This document shows positions 14,180 through 26,863 of a stretch of DNA of 64,000 bases, piece by piece. The first letter of the stretch is position 1, and every line of letters begins with the position of its first letter. A program made the position numbers and the translations under genes. Origin of the DNA: Sitta carolinensis (taxonomy: Eukaryota > Chordata > Aves > Passeriformes > Sittidae). The notes beneath the pieces were generated by a model. It made no database searches and had not been told where the DNA came from. It saw only the letters and a program-made list of their open reading frames with translations. The stretch covers positions 25,390,001 through 25,454,000 of the forward strand of contig CM063288.1 of the NCBI GenBank assembly GCA_032173965.1. The letters are read 5' to 3'.

Positions 14180-14262
14180 AAAATAATCAGCCAAAGCAAA
14201 AACCCAAACAAACCCCCCAAACCTCACCCCCCAACCAAACAATCAAAACCTAAGCAAAACCC
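14180..14262. repeat. A/C-rich low-complexity tract
   Basis: The tract is made of irregular AAAC, AACCCC and CCAAAC blocks and has almost no G or T. It has no regular unit length. A similar tract occurs at 47886-47962, and a G/T-rich complement-like tract at 60563-60636. Confidence 0.8.
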
Positions 14263-16060
14263 AGCTGTATATTATGTGTGTAGGGAAATTCTAGTGTAAT
14301 ACAACATTTTTTCTCTCCAAAATAACTGAAAAACATAAAAAGTTTGAAGTGACTGTAACTTTCAGTCTTGTGCCTAAAGATGTAAATTGTAGGATGTACA
14401 TCAGTCAGTAGATGAAAAATTCTGAGATTCATGAAGATGCTTCACTTGTCCAAAAATAAGAGACAGCCTGGCCCATACTGGAAAACACTTCTTTTTTTGT
14501 AATTGCCAATGTGTTTTCACAAAACTCCTGACTAGTCTGCCCAGCAAGGGAAGGAGTTGCACATTTTGCTTGAGTTTGAGTTGGAGGGAGGAAAAAAAAA
14601 AGTCTCAACTGCCTGTTGTGAGCTGATTGATCCTTGCTGCAGGATTCTGCTGTAGCTCCTTCTCCTTTACCCAGTCTTTTTCATGTGGTACCTGTAGCCA
14701 GGATCCTTCGGAGCACAGTCATGGTGATCCCTGGACTCCAGTAAGTCTGGGTGCTCCCCGTGTCTGATGAGGAGCTGAAAATAGGAGCACTGTGTTGATA
14801 GAGGTGAGAAGATCCTGAAATTACTCTCTATATGGCATACATTTTGACCTTAAGTGCCAGAAAAGAATACCTGGTTAAGATCCAAACTCAAGTCCTGTCC
14901 TTCTGGAAGGTCTTTTGAAATAAATGTTTTAATGGGAAGAAAACATTAGCATTATTTGTACATCCTCTGTAGCTGGATATGGCCGAGTACCTTGAGAAGT
15001 GATTAACTTCTTATCGGATGGATGTGGATTTTGATCCTGAAAACAGGATTTTTATGATTGAAATAATGTGTGTCCATCTTTGAAACTGAGAAAGCTGTAA
15101 ACATTCCACAGTTGTTTCATTAGGCCCTGTTAACACCAAAGAAATTCCATTCTGGTCATAAAACCTGAGAGAACAGTTTTTGTGCTTCATAACTGAAACC
15201 TGACTTAATACATTATAGCACATGCAACCAGAGAAAATATTTTTTTTTGAGATAACTGGCACTGAAAACTATCACCCCAAACAATATCTGTTTAAAGCCA
15301 TTCCTGAGTTTTACTTGTAGGCCATTGCTTTCATTTTTCTTTGTAAGAAAAATTACACCTCATTTGGAGTGACAGGGAAGTACTTTCTGCTGGTTTGATG
15401 CGTAAAAGACAGCTCTTGCTGGAACTGGTTTTTCACTTGTTTGTAGATTTAAGTCAATTGTCTTAACTGTTACATCCTCCTAGTTCATTAATCTTTTATC
15501 TATGGGAATTTAAGAAGTGCACTGTACACTTTGGATAGGTGAAGATTTGAAATTGTACTACTAGGTGCTATTATAAGCAATTTGAGTTAGTTTTAAACAC
15601 AGAAGTCACAACATCATAGCACTGCATATTGAAAAAATTAAAAAAGCTGTGCGGTAGCATCACAAGGTAAAAACATACAAGCCGTTCATGATGGCAGAAC
15701 CATTCCATGGTGCCTCAGGTGGTGGTAAATATATCAGTATATCTGAGGGTGACCAAATTGACACACACTGATTGCTTAGTGCTTTCCAAAAAGTGTGGAG
15801 TGGAAGGACTGTCTGTATTCCTGTTAATATGAAAATTGTCTGATAAAAAGGAGAAAAAGAGACGCATATATTAATCTTTTATGTACTTAAATAGAAATTA
15901 AAAGCTTGCTTGTAACTTTGTTTCCAGGGCCTGACCTGTTTCATGACAAGACCAGTTTAAAAGCAATTTTGGCTTCTCGATATAAATGGTAATTTTTTGT
16001 TTTGTCTCTGTTTAGAGCTCTTCTCTCCAACAACTATCCTTACTGAAGTGCAATTTTACA

Positions 16061-16073
16061 TGTGTGTGTGTGT
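16061..16073. repeat. (TG)6 microsatellite
   Basis: Six and a half TG units, perfect, inside the 15.3-kb PARD3B intron. Confidence 0.9.
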
Positions 16074-17877
16074 ATGCATTTAGTATTTAGGTGTTTTGTT
16101 TCAACTGACTTGAAATACTGTGATTTGTTCAGAAGGAGCTCTGAAAAAATATTTGGAGGCATCTGCAGGTAAGAAAATAACTTGTCTGTCTGTCCAGGCA
16201 GGGGTAATTTGGAAGCAGGTAGCAGAGTAATTGTCATTGGTATGGCCTTAAGCAGCTGATAGCTTGATACACACTTGATGGACAGCTCTTTTCCCACCAT
16301 AGTCAGCATTTTTATATTCCGGTGCAGAATTTTAAATTATGACTTTAACTGCTTAGGTGATTTATTGTAAACCTCTTTCTGCCCACTTACAGTATTCTAT
16401 CCAAGTGTATCTTTAATTCTGCTCTAGAATAATTCTTCCCTGTTACCCAGAAAAACTAACCAACCACCATCAGAGAATCATTGATGTACCGAGGCAGCAG
16501 AACAACACAATAGACCTGTGCTTGTGTTTCCTGTGTTCCTTGGTTTGTCAGCTTACCTAAAAGTCATCTGAGAGTGTTTGCATCCAAAGCATTGCTAAAA
16601 TTGATTTTTAGTACATGATTTGACTGCATTATAGATAGCTCAGCCTGCCAAAAATTCTCATGGGTGATAAAGTCTGGTTGTCTTCAGCATTTTTCAATAA
16701 CGTACAACCTAAATCTCAAAGAATAAAGGGATTTCAGACTGGAGGTGGACTGTGCTTTCCTGAGCAAAGGGACGTTGGAGCAAATGCCTGAAATTAAAGA
16801 AGAATAGGAATAATATTTTTTTGTGATACTGGTCGTATTGAGTTGTACTCAGCTGTCTAAATGTAGGCCTGAAATCTGATGCCAGAACTCAGAGCCTGGA
16901 AATCTTGTAGAGCTTCGGGGGACCCCAGCAGGGACAGCTGGAGCTCCAAAGTGCCCCTGACCATGTTCAGGTCCTGAAAGCCAAACCTTGCATTGTTTAC
17001 CTGCAGTTGCACAGTGTTCTTGAACACATCACTTCTAGTCAGCAGGGCCCTCCTAACCTCAGATGCTGATTTTTGAACTGCCAGAGGGCTTCAGTGAGGC
17101 AGAGCACACTCCTGATCATGGTACGTGTTAATGTCTGTGTACAGCTTTTTGGTGAAATTTAAATAGCTAGCAAGACAAACTAAGACAATCAGGTTACATC
17201 TGGTATGGAGATGTTTCTTCTGCCATTGTGTTGATGAAAGTTTTCACTTTTTAATTGTACACAAATGGCAGAAATCTCTCTTCTGGGTTTTTTTTTTTCC
17301 TTCCCTAATGCAACCAATTTAAATCTAATTGTGGTTTCTACCATATGCTTGTTTCAACCATATTTGCAATTAAAAAAATATTTCCAAAACATAGGAGTTC
17401 AGGGAAAATACACTGTTAACCATGAGTCTGTATAGATACTAATTTTTGAGGGTGACTCTAGCAAAAAGAAAAGATTGATCTGCACTGGTTGAAAATAAGG
17501 GATAGACTTTAAACAAGGAAAACTACAGGACGTTTTCCTCATCAGCTTTGTCTAAGAGTATGTGTTGTGAATAGGGCTGACAGTTGTTCTTAGCAGGTGT
17601 TATGCTACCACAGTAAAAGGTACTCTGTGGATTTTGAAAGAATGGGAAGTACACCCTGAAGTCATTGAGTTTAAAGGCTGTCATTATGAGAAAAATATTT
17701 GGACATGTATTTCAGGTTTTGTTGTCTGCGAACTCCTGATGCAATGCTGCAAGATGAGGGTAACTATTTTTTGAAACTGAGTTCCTGAGTTTAAAATACA
17801 GAGTGCTACTCTGGCACAAAATAGTAGTGCTTATTACAAAACGTTTCTATGATCAACTTAGTATGCAGGAAGGAGTT

Positions 17878-17893
17878 TCTCTCTCTCTCTCTC
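17878..17893. repeat. (TC)8 microsatellite
   Basis: Eight perfect TC units inside the 15.3-kb PARD3B intron. Confidence 0.9.
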
Positions 17894-20784
17894 ATCGTTC
17901 AGGGAAAGATGGATTTTCTGTTTGAACTTACATTGGTTGTTATAAATGTTCAGCACAAATGTAAGAGCGTGAGTTGAATAACATGGATACACAGCATGAC
18001 TAAAGGAAAGCTGTAAGGAAAAATGCAGCATTCCATTTTCTGACAGAAGAAAACGGATGACAGAATCTCTTAAGAAAATGCATGTAAATTTCTACAGCAC
18101 GTCTATAATAAACAGTATCGCTGATGGTTTTTCAGTACATTTGTTCATGGCTGAGGAAAATGGGGAGGAACGAATTCAAGGTATGTATGGATAGTGAATG
18201 TGGTCCAGCTCCTGAGGCAAATTTGAGTCTGGGGCAGTAGATGTGGGGAGGTTTCTCTTTGGCAATGAAAGGTGTGCTTGCTTTCAAGAGACCTGAGTGT
18301 GCAGTGCAAAGGAGGTGGGGAAAGGCTGGAAAAAGAAAGGAGCCCGTGGGAGAGGCGCAGGCTGGAACACAGCGAGTGACATGGAATGTGTTCTTATGGC
18401 AGGGAACAGCCTGAGCCACAGAGGAGGTGAGATGCAGCAGTTCGTTAGCTCTGGAGCTGCTGCTGAGGATTGCTGTCTCATGAAAGGGAATAGGGCAGTA
18501 CAGCTTCTTCTCATCTTTCATCCAGTCATCCTCTTTGCTGTGGATGTTCTCCTATTAAAAACCATATTTTGGTTCAGTTTAATTGTCTAATAAAAGGTCT
18601 TGTGTTTTTGTGGTGTGCACATGTAAAACAATAAGGGCCAGAGGGACTGTTTTGTATAATTTTAGCTAAAGACTACAGCTGACTTGTTTCACAGAGATGT
18701 TATGACATGTGATATTTCTGTACAAGAAATTATGTTACATGTCTGTAAATTCATTTAAAAAATGAAGAAAATAGACTCTGGTTTTCTCTTCAAGTAAAAA
18801 ATGATCTATAGAACCCTAAAATTTACAACGTACTGGGAGAAAAGAGAAAATGCTGTATATAATAGCCAAGAAGTCCAGTTGTTTTTCTGCAAGTAGGGAA
18901 GCATTCCAGATGAGCACCATAATTTTCATTTCTTCAAGGAAATAAGCAAAAATTTGCAGGGATAAAAAGAAAGAAATTAGCTGGAAGGCCATCTCCCCAA
19001 ACTAGGGAATGGTATTCTCTAACATCCTGCTGCTCCTGCACACTTTGGTTTCAGAGTTTAGACAGTTGTAAATTTTGTTTCAGTTTCTTTGGAAAACAAA
19101 GGCAAGTGAAAGGAGGTTTTTGGAACTGAGGATGGGGAATGTGGTAGGAAGCATCTTGAAGCAGTCAATACAGAGAGCAGGCAGAAGTGCTGAAGTGGTG
19201 TGGTACAGGAGACCTCTTTTTTCACGGCTGTATAGCTGCTGGAAGGCCCTGGAACAAACAGGGGTCTTGTCTCCCAGCAGTCAAAGTGTTGGGAGCCTTC
19301 ATCTTTCAGCCAGAGTAATGAGGAAGAAATAAGGAGTTAGTTGTAGAAGACAGCTCCGAAAAAAAGGAGAAATCTAATTTCAGAGTGTTGGCTTTGGGAG
19401 GAGGATGAGTTTGTTATAAATGATCTTTTTGTGTGGGGTCACTCATCCCTCTCCCTTCCCATCTTTGACCTCTTAAAGTTGACTGTGGGGAACTTTTTGT
19501 AGCCTTTTTGAGTTACTGTGAATTTCTCACCTTGGAAAAAGGAGGACAGAAATGAGGAAAGGGGCTGGGATGATGGCTTTGAAGAGTGTAAGGAACAGTA
19601 TGCTCACTCAGTTGTGCAAAGTTTTACAAATAAAAGTACCAGTGCAAAGGGTTTTCAATAATTTCTCTGTATTGTTCATGTTTATGTCAAAAGGAGTTGG
19701 AGACTAAATTATGTTGAATCACACAAAAATGTTTCAGCATCTGTTTTCAAACTGTTGTATTGAAGAGAGACAAAAAATTGGATACAGGCCACAAGAAACT
19801 TTACACAGAAAAAATTATTTTAAGCTATAAGTGTTTATCTTAAAGAAGGGAGTAACTTGTATTTAGCTTTCATACATCTCCTTATCAAATATGCCTAGAG
19901 GAGAAACAAATTTCTCCTGAACTTCATGTGAAGAACAAGAATATTTGGGTGGAGGCATTTGGTTCATTTTGACCAAACGACACTTTTGGAAAATAACACA
20001 AAATTTGGTGCTCAATCCCTTTCTCTTCAACCTCCTTGTTGAAACATGCATAGCTCTTGGTGCAAAGATGATAATCACTTGGCGGAAAAAACAATATTCA
20101 CCTTCTGATATTTAAGCATTCCCTTAATATCAGGACATAAATTTAAGTCTTGCTTCTGCTTTTCTTACTGGTTTCCTGCAGAAGTGAGCATAGAAGGGCT
20201 TACCTGCATATAAAAACTTGCTCACCATGAGAAAGGGTTAAGAGCATTAGGTTCTCTGGTTGCCCCTCATCAGGTACTGCCATTTATTCCAGCTATATTG
20301 ACTAAGTTGTGCTGAAGGTGGATGTGGCAGAGTCACTCCAGCTTTGTTAGCATCAAATGAGAAAACTGTTTTATAGATCTAAAAATTATGGCTGCCATCA
20401 GCCCAAGCCACTGTAATTAGTATAATAACTGACAGCTATAATCTGAATTTCACTCACATGACGGTACATGTGGTCACAGGTACATTCAAGTAGTCGTTTG
20501 TTTTTCTGAGGAGGTGCCTTTTCTCCTGTTTGTCAACAGTTACTACCTAATTTAGGTAGCTCATGGGTCTAGGTCTATTACATCATGCGTAAAAATGTTG
20601 TAATTTCTTTAGCTAAGTAAATCTGAAATGGTACAACACTATGAAATCTAGTAATTTAATAGGTGGCTATTACCACCAATAAGCTTATATTTAAGTGCTG
20701 CACACTTGTTTTATTTAACCATGTGAAGCTTTCCCTTGTGCTAACTTAGCATCCTGAACCTTTGAATTCTATTTTGTCTCACAG

Positions 20785-20891
20785 GCACACCGCTTCTGGT
20801 ACGGAGGAGCAGTGATCCAGCTTTGGGCGCACCCACGGACTTGGCAAGCACTTCTCATCCTAGCGACCACGGTCTCAAGCATGTTGGGGCA
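20785..20891 (+). CDS. PARD3B: PARD3B internal exon: linker with RRSSDP motif
   Basis: This exon is 107 bp (phase 1 to 0). With the last base of the previous exon it encodes GTPLLVRRSSDPALGAPTDL and then a Ser/His-rich stretch ending KHVGA. GTPLLVRRSSDP is a near-invariant block in PARD3B. In the paralogue PARD3 the equivalent RRSSDP serine region is a reported phosphorylation and 14-3-3 binding site, so the same use here is plausible but inferred. The acceptor is GTCTCACAG. Two donors are possible: GCA|GTAGGT after 20891 and GTAG|GTGTCG four bases later. I chose the first because it leaves phase 0, which is what the next exon at 49979 needs; the second would shift that exon out of frame. Readthrough hits TAA within five codons, which confirms that the exon must end here. 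Confidence 0.93.
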
Positions 20892-23800
20892 GTAGGTGTC
20901 GTGTAACTCTCCTTTTTCTTAAAAAACTTTTCTTACCTATTGGTATACAGTAGTTTTATAAGCTATATGTGTATTTGGCTCTATAACAAAATGCATCATA
21001 CTAATTTTCTATAAAGTAGAGAGTTTCCTCTGGAAAAGTAGTTGTTTTAGATGATACGATCAATTAACAGTGGTTCAATTTTTTTTTTTAATAAGAGATT
21101 TACATAAAGCTCAATGGTGTCATAAGGCACTGGAATGTGAACTGAACTTTCAGCAGTTATTTATTTGTTCAGTATCACGTTGTCCAGTTTGCCATTGCTT
21201 CTTTGGTCTCACGACATTTTTTCACTTCTCTTGTTTTCTAATGGCATTTCTGTCATCTTTAGTACCCTGCTACTATCCCACATGGTCTCTTCTATATCTC
21301 ACTTTTCTGTTTTACCCAACTCTTCACTTTTGAGGACAAATCTGTTTTCAATATAGTTATTACTAAGTTCTATTGCAAAGCAACAATTAGCAAAGATGCA
21401 GTAACCCTTAATCATATGTTTTTGCAGACTGTCTTTAATCTTCTTGAAGCGATGTTGTCTTAGTCACTCTTGGGCCACATGTTTGTTCTACTTTGCCGTT
21501 TCAATACCTGAAGTGTGGGGAAAGTGTTCCTACGTTACTTATAAACCAATGAAATTCTGTAGAATCTCTGAATGTCAGCTGGGGACACATAAGTGTCTCG
21601 AGTGGAATAAAACTATTTTTAAGTGTTTGCCTAGAAAACTCTGGTGGGTCTAGTTCTGCTCTTCTTTAGACCACATGAATGCTGGCTTAAATGTTGCTGC
21701 TGCTTTCATTTGCTTGTAATATTTATGCCTTTTTCCCTTTAGATTCTCTATACAATGTTTCAGTTCTCTCCCTGTCCCCAACTGTGCAAAACAATTTGTT
21801 GCTGGTGTATTTGAAAACAAAACAACACTCAGAAACCCAGGATCTTTGTTTGGGGCAAAAGGGATGTTGCAGACTAGATCGCAACTAGTTTAGAGGAAGA
21901 TTGCACAAATGCCTGTTTGGCACTTTAGGGAGTAGGGGGAAGAGAGGTGGGGTTCAGCAACACATGCTGGAGGTGGGAACCTTTCAGCTGAAGGTGTATT
22001 TGAGATGAGACTTCCAGTACAGTTCATGTGAATAAAGGAAGTAAATACACCAGTAGTTGACGTGCATGCAAATGATGTTCTATGCATCTCACTCTTGTAA
22101 TTCTGAAGACTAACACAGGATTTTAGTTGACTGTTCATTGTTTCTCTTTGCATGGTCAAATGCGTGGTTCTAAATATTTTGTGTGCACCTTATTTTACAA
22201 TGGCTTGTGTTTACAATTTGCTAAGTGGTGCAATTTTAAGTCTCCGTGACTCTCCCAAGTACATTATGATGTTACAGGGGGCTGAACTTTGTCAGTTCCG
22301 CATCTTTTGTCAGACCTGTTTGATCTGAGTGGATTTTTTTATTTTTGTTGCAAACATTTACATATTAATGAAATACCGACTTAGTCTGATAAGTGAAAGT
22401 ACAAAGAAGGCTTCTTGGTTAACAGTGCAGATCTCACACTCTTGGCAAAGCTGAGGAACACATAAAGTGAGTATGTCAGTACATAATACTGACCCCTGGT
22501 ATTTTATAACAATGAAAATGGCAAGAAAAGGTGGAAAAGTAAGTGAAGTCCGTTTCTTTCCAGGGTGTGTTTTGAATGCTTTATAGACCAACAAGAAGGG
22601 AAAAAATAGCATTTTGTTGAGTCGGGTTTTTAATGTAATTTTAGTGGTGACAGGTGCATTTTATCCCATTACATGAGGATTGCAGTAATACTTGGAGGTT
22701 AAAACCTCACCATGCTTCACTGACTTGCATCAGTACAAAAGACTCCTCTAGGCCTAAAGGAATTCTCTGTGCTAAAATACAGAGCATCCCTCTGTCAGCA
22801 GTAGGGTTGACAGTCAAAGCTGGACAAGTAATGGGTGGAGAAGGATTTTTTTTTTTTATACATCATGTAAAGTGGAGGAAAGAGAGGCACAGAAAGTTGT
22901 GGTTTAGTGTTGTTCTGTTTTTTTTTGTGAAAGCAAAATCTATTACAGCAAAATGTTACACTAACTTATTTTCTCAATAGTACCATTTCTAAAACTCTCA
23001 TCGTCAATCATACTGAAATATGCTTCGGCATAATGTTCTTGGAAACACAGAAAGCTTAAATAACATAGGTTAAATTAGGTACAGATTGTTTTAAAACATG
23101 AAGAAAAATCAATATCTGACAAATGAAAAACATGGCAGAAATAACTGAAAACTACATTTTGACAATAGCTATAGTCTTTCAAGCGTTAAAGCAGCATTTA
23201 GAAAAAAATCATGCATTCTATCATTGCTGCTGAAAAATTAAAACTAATATTGAATTTCTTTTGCCACAAACCAGAGTTCTTTTCTTGTTAAACTGCTTCT
23301 TTTAGTCACATGCAAGTTAAAAAACCCAGAACTGTTGCTAGATGAAACATTCTTCAGTGCATGTAGTGAAAATTAAGTCTCTGTACTTATGCCATAATTA
23401 TCTTAGCAATTATTTTGTAATTGAAATTGACTTTCAAAATTAGCTGAGCTGTTTTGGCACTTCTGGTGTTTTGGTGTTTGGTACACGTGGAACTGGAGGT
23501 GGGCTCTGTGTAGCAATACCTGTATGCTGCCTTACACTGATACACCAGTGCTTCAGCAGATATTTGAGAGGTGACTACCATGGGATTCTCTGAAGACAAC
23601 CCCGATTTACCTCCTGGAAAGTGCACTTCATTTGTACTGTGAGTAATGCACGAAATAGGGCAGCAAACATGCAGTGGTACAAGAAAAGAACTTTGCTCTC
23701 TCGTTCAGGTGAACTGGTTGAACTTGATGAACCATTTGAGCTGTTCACAGTATTTATGGCATCAAGTGTTCTGTTTTTCAGATGTTGTCCCATTTATTCA

Positions 23801-24238
23801 CAGGAAGATCTGTTTTTTTCAATGCTATATGATGATTACAAAAATTACAATAATAAACCTTTTTGGAGTGACCAGGTAGTTTGAGGAGAATTTGAGCTAT
23901 TCTTTCACATTTTCTTTGTCACATCTTAGCTGTAGTTTTAGCCCAATTAACAAAATACTTCTAGATCAATCAAAAACTGATAGTGAAGTCCAGCATCTGT
24001 TCCCTCAGACTGGAAGTCATTTAACAGATGGTACAAAATTTGAGTTTCTTTTTTCATCCAAACCTCTCTTTCCTTATTGTGATGGCTGCCACTGAAAAAT
24101 TTAGAGACAATAATCAAGGAAAAATAGGGGTAACACACATCAGAAATTGTTATTGAAGAAAAAGTATTTCTTAATGAATTTTTTACTTTAATAAAGCTAC
24201 TCTTTAGCTCTTCTACCTTGTTAGGATCACAGAGCCCT

Positions 24239-24324
24239 GGCCAGGCTTTCAAGAATGAAAACTTTCTTCCCTAGGTATCCAGGCCAGGCTTTCAAGAATG
24301 AAAACTTTCTTTCCTAGGTATCCA
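24239..24324. repeat. 43-bp tandem duplication
   Basis: Two adjacent 43-bp copies (24239-24281 and 24282-24324) each begin GGCCAGGCTTTCAAGAATGA and end CCTAGGTATCCA. They differ at one base, a C/T inside the TTTCTTCCC/TTTCTTTCC stretch. The high identity implies a recent event. It sits about 70 bp upstream of a CR1 fragment but is not part of it. Confidence 0.95.
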
Positions 24325-24394
24325 GAGAGGCCTTCAGGGATACAGAATTGGTTTAATGTACTTACATACACCTGTGGGTTGGGCAGAGAAGTGA

Positions 24395-25096
24395 TTGAGA
24401 GCATCCTTACAAAGAAGGATGGGAGTGGTGATGACTGATGAAAAACTCAATGTGAGCCAGCAGTGTGCAGTTGCAGCCCAGAAAGTTAGCTGAACTCTGA
24501 GCTGCAAAAAAAGCGTGACCAGCAAGTTGAGGGAGGGGATTCTGCCTCTCTGCTCCACTCTGGTGAGACCCCACCTGGAGTTCTGCAGCCATCTCTGGGG
24601 TCCCCAGTACAGGAAAGATGTGGACCTTGGAGTGAGTCCAGAGGAGGGCCATGAAGTTGGTAAGGAGCCTAGAGCACCTCCCTGATGAAGATAGGCTGAG
24701 AGAGTTTGAGCTGTTCAGCTTGGAGAAGAGAAGGTTGTGTGGAGACCTCAGAGGAACCGCCCAGTATCTGAAGGGGGCCTGCAAGGAAGCTGGAGAGGGA
24801 CTCCAGCTTCATCAGGAGCTATAGTGACAGGACAAGGCAATAATGTGTGAAAACTGTGAGGGGGCATTTAGGTTAGATAAGAGGAAGAAATTCTTTATGG
24901 TGAGGGTGGTGAGACACTGGCACAGGTTGCCCAGAGAAGCTGTGGATGCCCATCCCTGTATGTGTTCAAGGTCAGGTTGGATGGGGCTCTGAGCATCCTG
25001 GTCTAGTGAAAGGTGTCCCTGCCTACATCAGGGGCATTGGGATTAAGTGATCTTTAGGGCCCCTTTCAACCCAAGCCATTTTAGGATTCTATGATG
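24395..25096 (+). mobile_element. CR1 LINE 3' end (about 700 bp)
   Basis: The copy is long and well preserved. It reads through the end of the CR1 ORF2 region (TGAGCCAGCAGTGTGCAGTT, then GTGAGACCCCACCTGGAGTT, then GTCCAGAGGAGGGCCA, then GGCTGAGAGAGTTTGAGCTG). The 3' untranslated part follows, with TGGCACAGGTTGCCCAGAGA and AGGTTGGATGGGGCT, and it closes with TAGGATTCTATGATG at 25083-25097. The reverse-transcriptase frame is truncated and broken, so the copy is dead. It is in the same orientation as PARD3B. The 5' end is an estimate. Confidence 0.95.
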
Positions 25097-26544
25097 CTAC
25101 TTGTCTGAAAAGTGGTGTGCCCATAGTTTTTCCTCTGGCAAAGGCAAAGCTGCTTTCTTACTGCAAACAGCCTGGCCTCACAAAGTGGTTTTAGCAATGG
25201 GCACATCGTCTTCAGCTGGGGATCTCCTCTGGAGCGAGGCCATGCAGTAGGATTGAGATGGTTGAAACCTTTCAGAAGAAATGAGCATTCCTGGGGCACT
25301 TAACACTTGCTCAAAACTCATCCCCAGTTTGCTGAGCTGAGCTGCAGTTTCGGATTTTCTTCAACTCAGAAGTTTCTGACTGGATCCCTCTCCCCAACAT
25401 GGCAGGGATGAGATGCAGCAAGGGAGAAAACTTGAATTGTGTGGCTCTGTTGGTTTGGTGTTAGGGAGCAGAATACATTTTGCTGCTTCTGCTCAGTCCA
25501 GTTCATTCAGGTAATATTTGCTAACATTTAATTATAACATCTGAACTTCTGTTTCTGGAGCTGTTACTTCAGCTTGTCTCTGTTTTTGCCCAGGCACAGT
25601 CTTCTCTACTACCATAAGACTTGGTTTGTCATGAGTTTTAGACAGAGGTCTGTGATCCTATTTGAATTGATAAGAATTTTACATTAATTCTGGTGGGACT
25701 AAGGTTTCACCCCCTCGTGTTAACTTGCTGATTATTATTGTTTGCTATTTTCTGCATGACTTTCCTTTATAGCTACATGTTTTCTGGACAAATACCTAGG
25801 TTATCTTGGAGTTAATCAATAGGACTGGTGGATTAAATTGTATTTATCCATATTTAAAGACACAATGAAATGCCGGATCAATTGAAGAGCTGCTCTAGTG
25901 GCTCAATACAGTTTCAATTTTTGCCTAGATATGACTTGAAATTGACTGTATTTTATGCATTGTGGACACGTAATTTGCAATTTTGAATAAGGTTCATCTA
26001 TAATTAGAACATTTTTATGTTCCAAGCTGTTGTTAAAAAGGGTCAAAACCTCCTCTGGTTCTTCTGGCTGTTAATTGTGCTTGTGGTGTATTAGCCTTCC
26101 TGATTAGGATTCTGCAAATTAGCATAACATCCACATGTGTAAGGACACAGCTTCATGATTTGTTCCTTTTCTATACATACATAAACGTAAATATATGCTA
26201 CAAATATGGCTATGAGTAGTACTGACAAAATGTTTATTTTAGTAAAAAGGAAAACCAGAAATAATTGTTCATGTAATCATGCTATTTAAAAGTAGGGCAG
26301 GGCAGAAAAGGTCTTTCTTGGCACAGTGGTGGAATAATTCCATAGAGTTCGTAACTCAATTCAGCAGATTTCTGCTAAGACCTGAGCTAAGAGACTCCAC
26401 TGCCATGAGGGTTGTATTGTCTGTCTGATTTTAGAAGATAGGACTTTTGTCCAATATGTTTACTGGACTAGGTCAGATAGTTTTACTTTCTGGTCTTTTT
26501 GTACGTGTTAGAATTTCAAAATGAAATTCTCCCACAGTTATGTG

Positions 26545-26863
26545 ATAGAATCATAAAACACTTTGCGTTGGAAGAGACCCTTTAAGGTTGTCTGGTTTCA
26601 TCCCTCCTACTGTAAGCTTACATGTTCTCCATGTGATCAGGTTGCTCAGAGCCCCGTCCAGCCTGACCTTGAATGTCTCTAGGGACAGGGCATCTCCCAC
26701 CTCTCTGGGCAGCCTGTTTCAGTGTTTTGTCACCTACTTGTAAAAAACGACTTTATTTTATGTAGTCTAAATCTACCCTATTTCAGTTTAAAACCTCTTG
26801 TCCTATCACAACTAAAAAGTCTGTCCTCATCTTTCTTATTGGTCCTCTTTAAGTGTTGCAGGA
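26545..26863 (-). mobile_element. CR1 LINE 3' end, antisense
   Basis: On the + strand the copy opens with ATAGAATCATAAAA, the reverse complement of the CR1 terminal repeat. The inverted CR1 tail phrases follow: TTGGAAGAGACCC, GGTTGCTCAGAGCCCCGTCC, AGCCTGACCTTGAATGTCTC, GACAGGGCATCTCCCACCTC and GGGCAGCCTGTTTCAGTG. The copy fades at about 26863 near TCTTTCTTATTGGTCCTCTT. It is a truncated, inactive copy opposite to PARD3B. Confidence 0.93.

Larger units (their letters stand above)
5482..20784 (+). other. PARD3B: PARD3B intron (15.3 kb)
   Basis: The donor is GTATGT and the acceptor is TTTTGTCTCACAG. The intron starts with a CR1 LINE fragment at about 5632-5965. It also holds an A15 run at 7218-7232, an AT inverted repeat at 12572-12596, an A/C-rich low-complexity tract at 14180-14262, a short TG repeat at 16061-16073 and a TC repeat at 17878-17893. 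Between these I see no exon-like or RNA-gene-like sequence. The short open frames in both strands have no recognisable protein content. Confidence 0.85.

Noticed and set aside
18132..18590. Overlapping frames on both strands
   Set aside because: Several phases are open at once in a purine-biased interval, and none resembles a known protein.
23621..23884. Two overlapping + frames of 87 and 77 codons
   Set aside because: No domain, no splice sites in a sensible phase with PARD3B, and typical intron composition.
24407..24784. 125-codon minus-strand frame
   Set aside because: It is antisense to the CR1 copy at 24395-25096, with no independent protein content.
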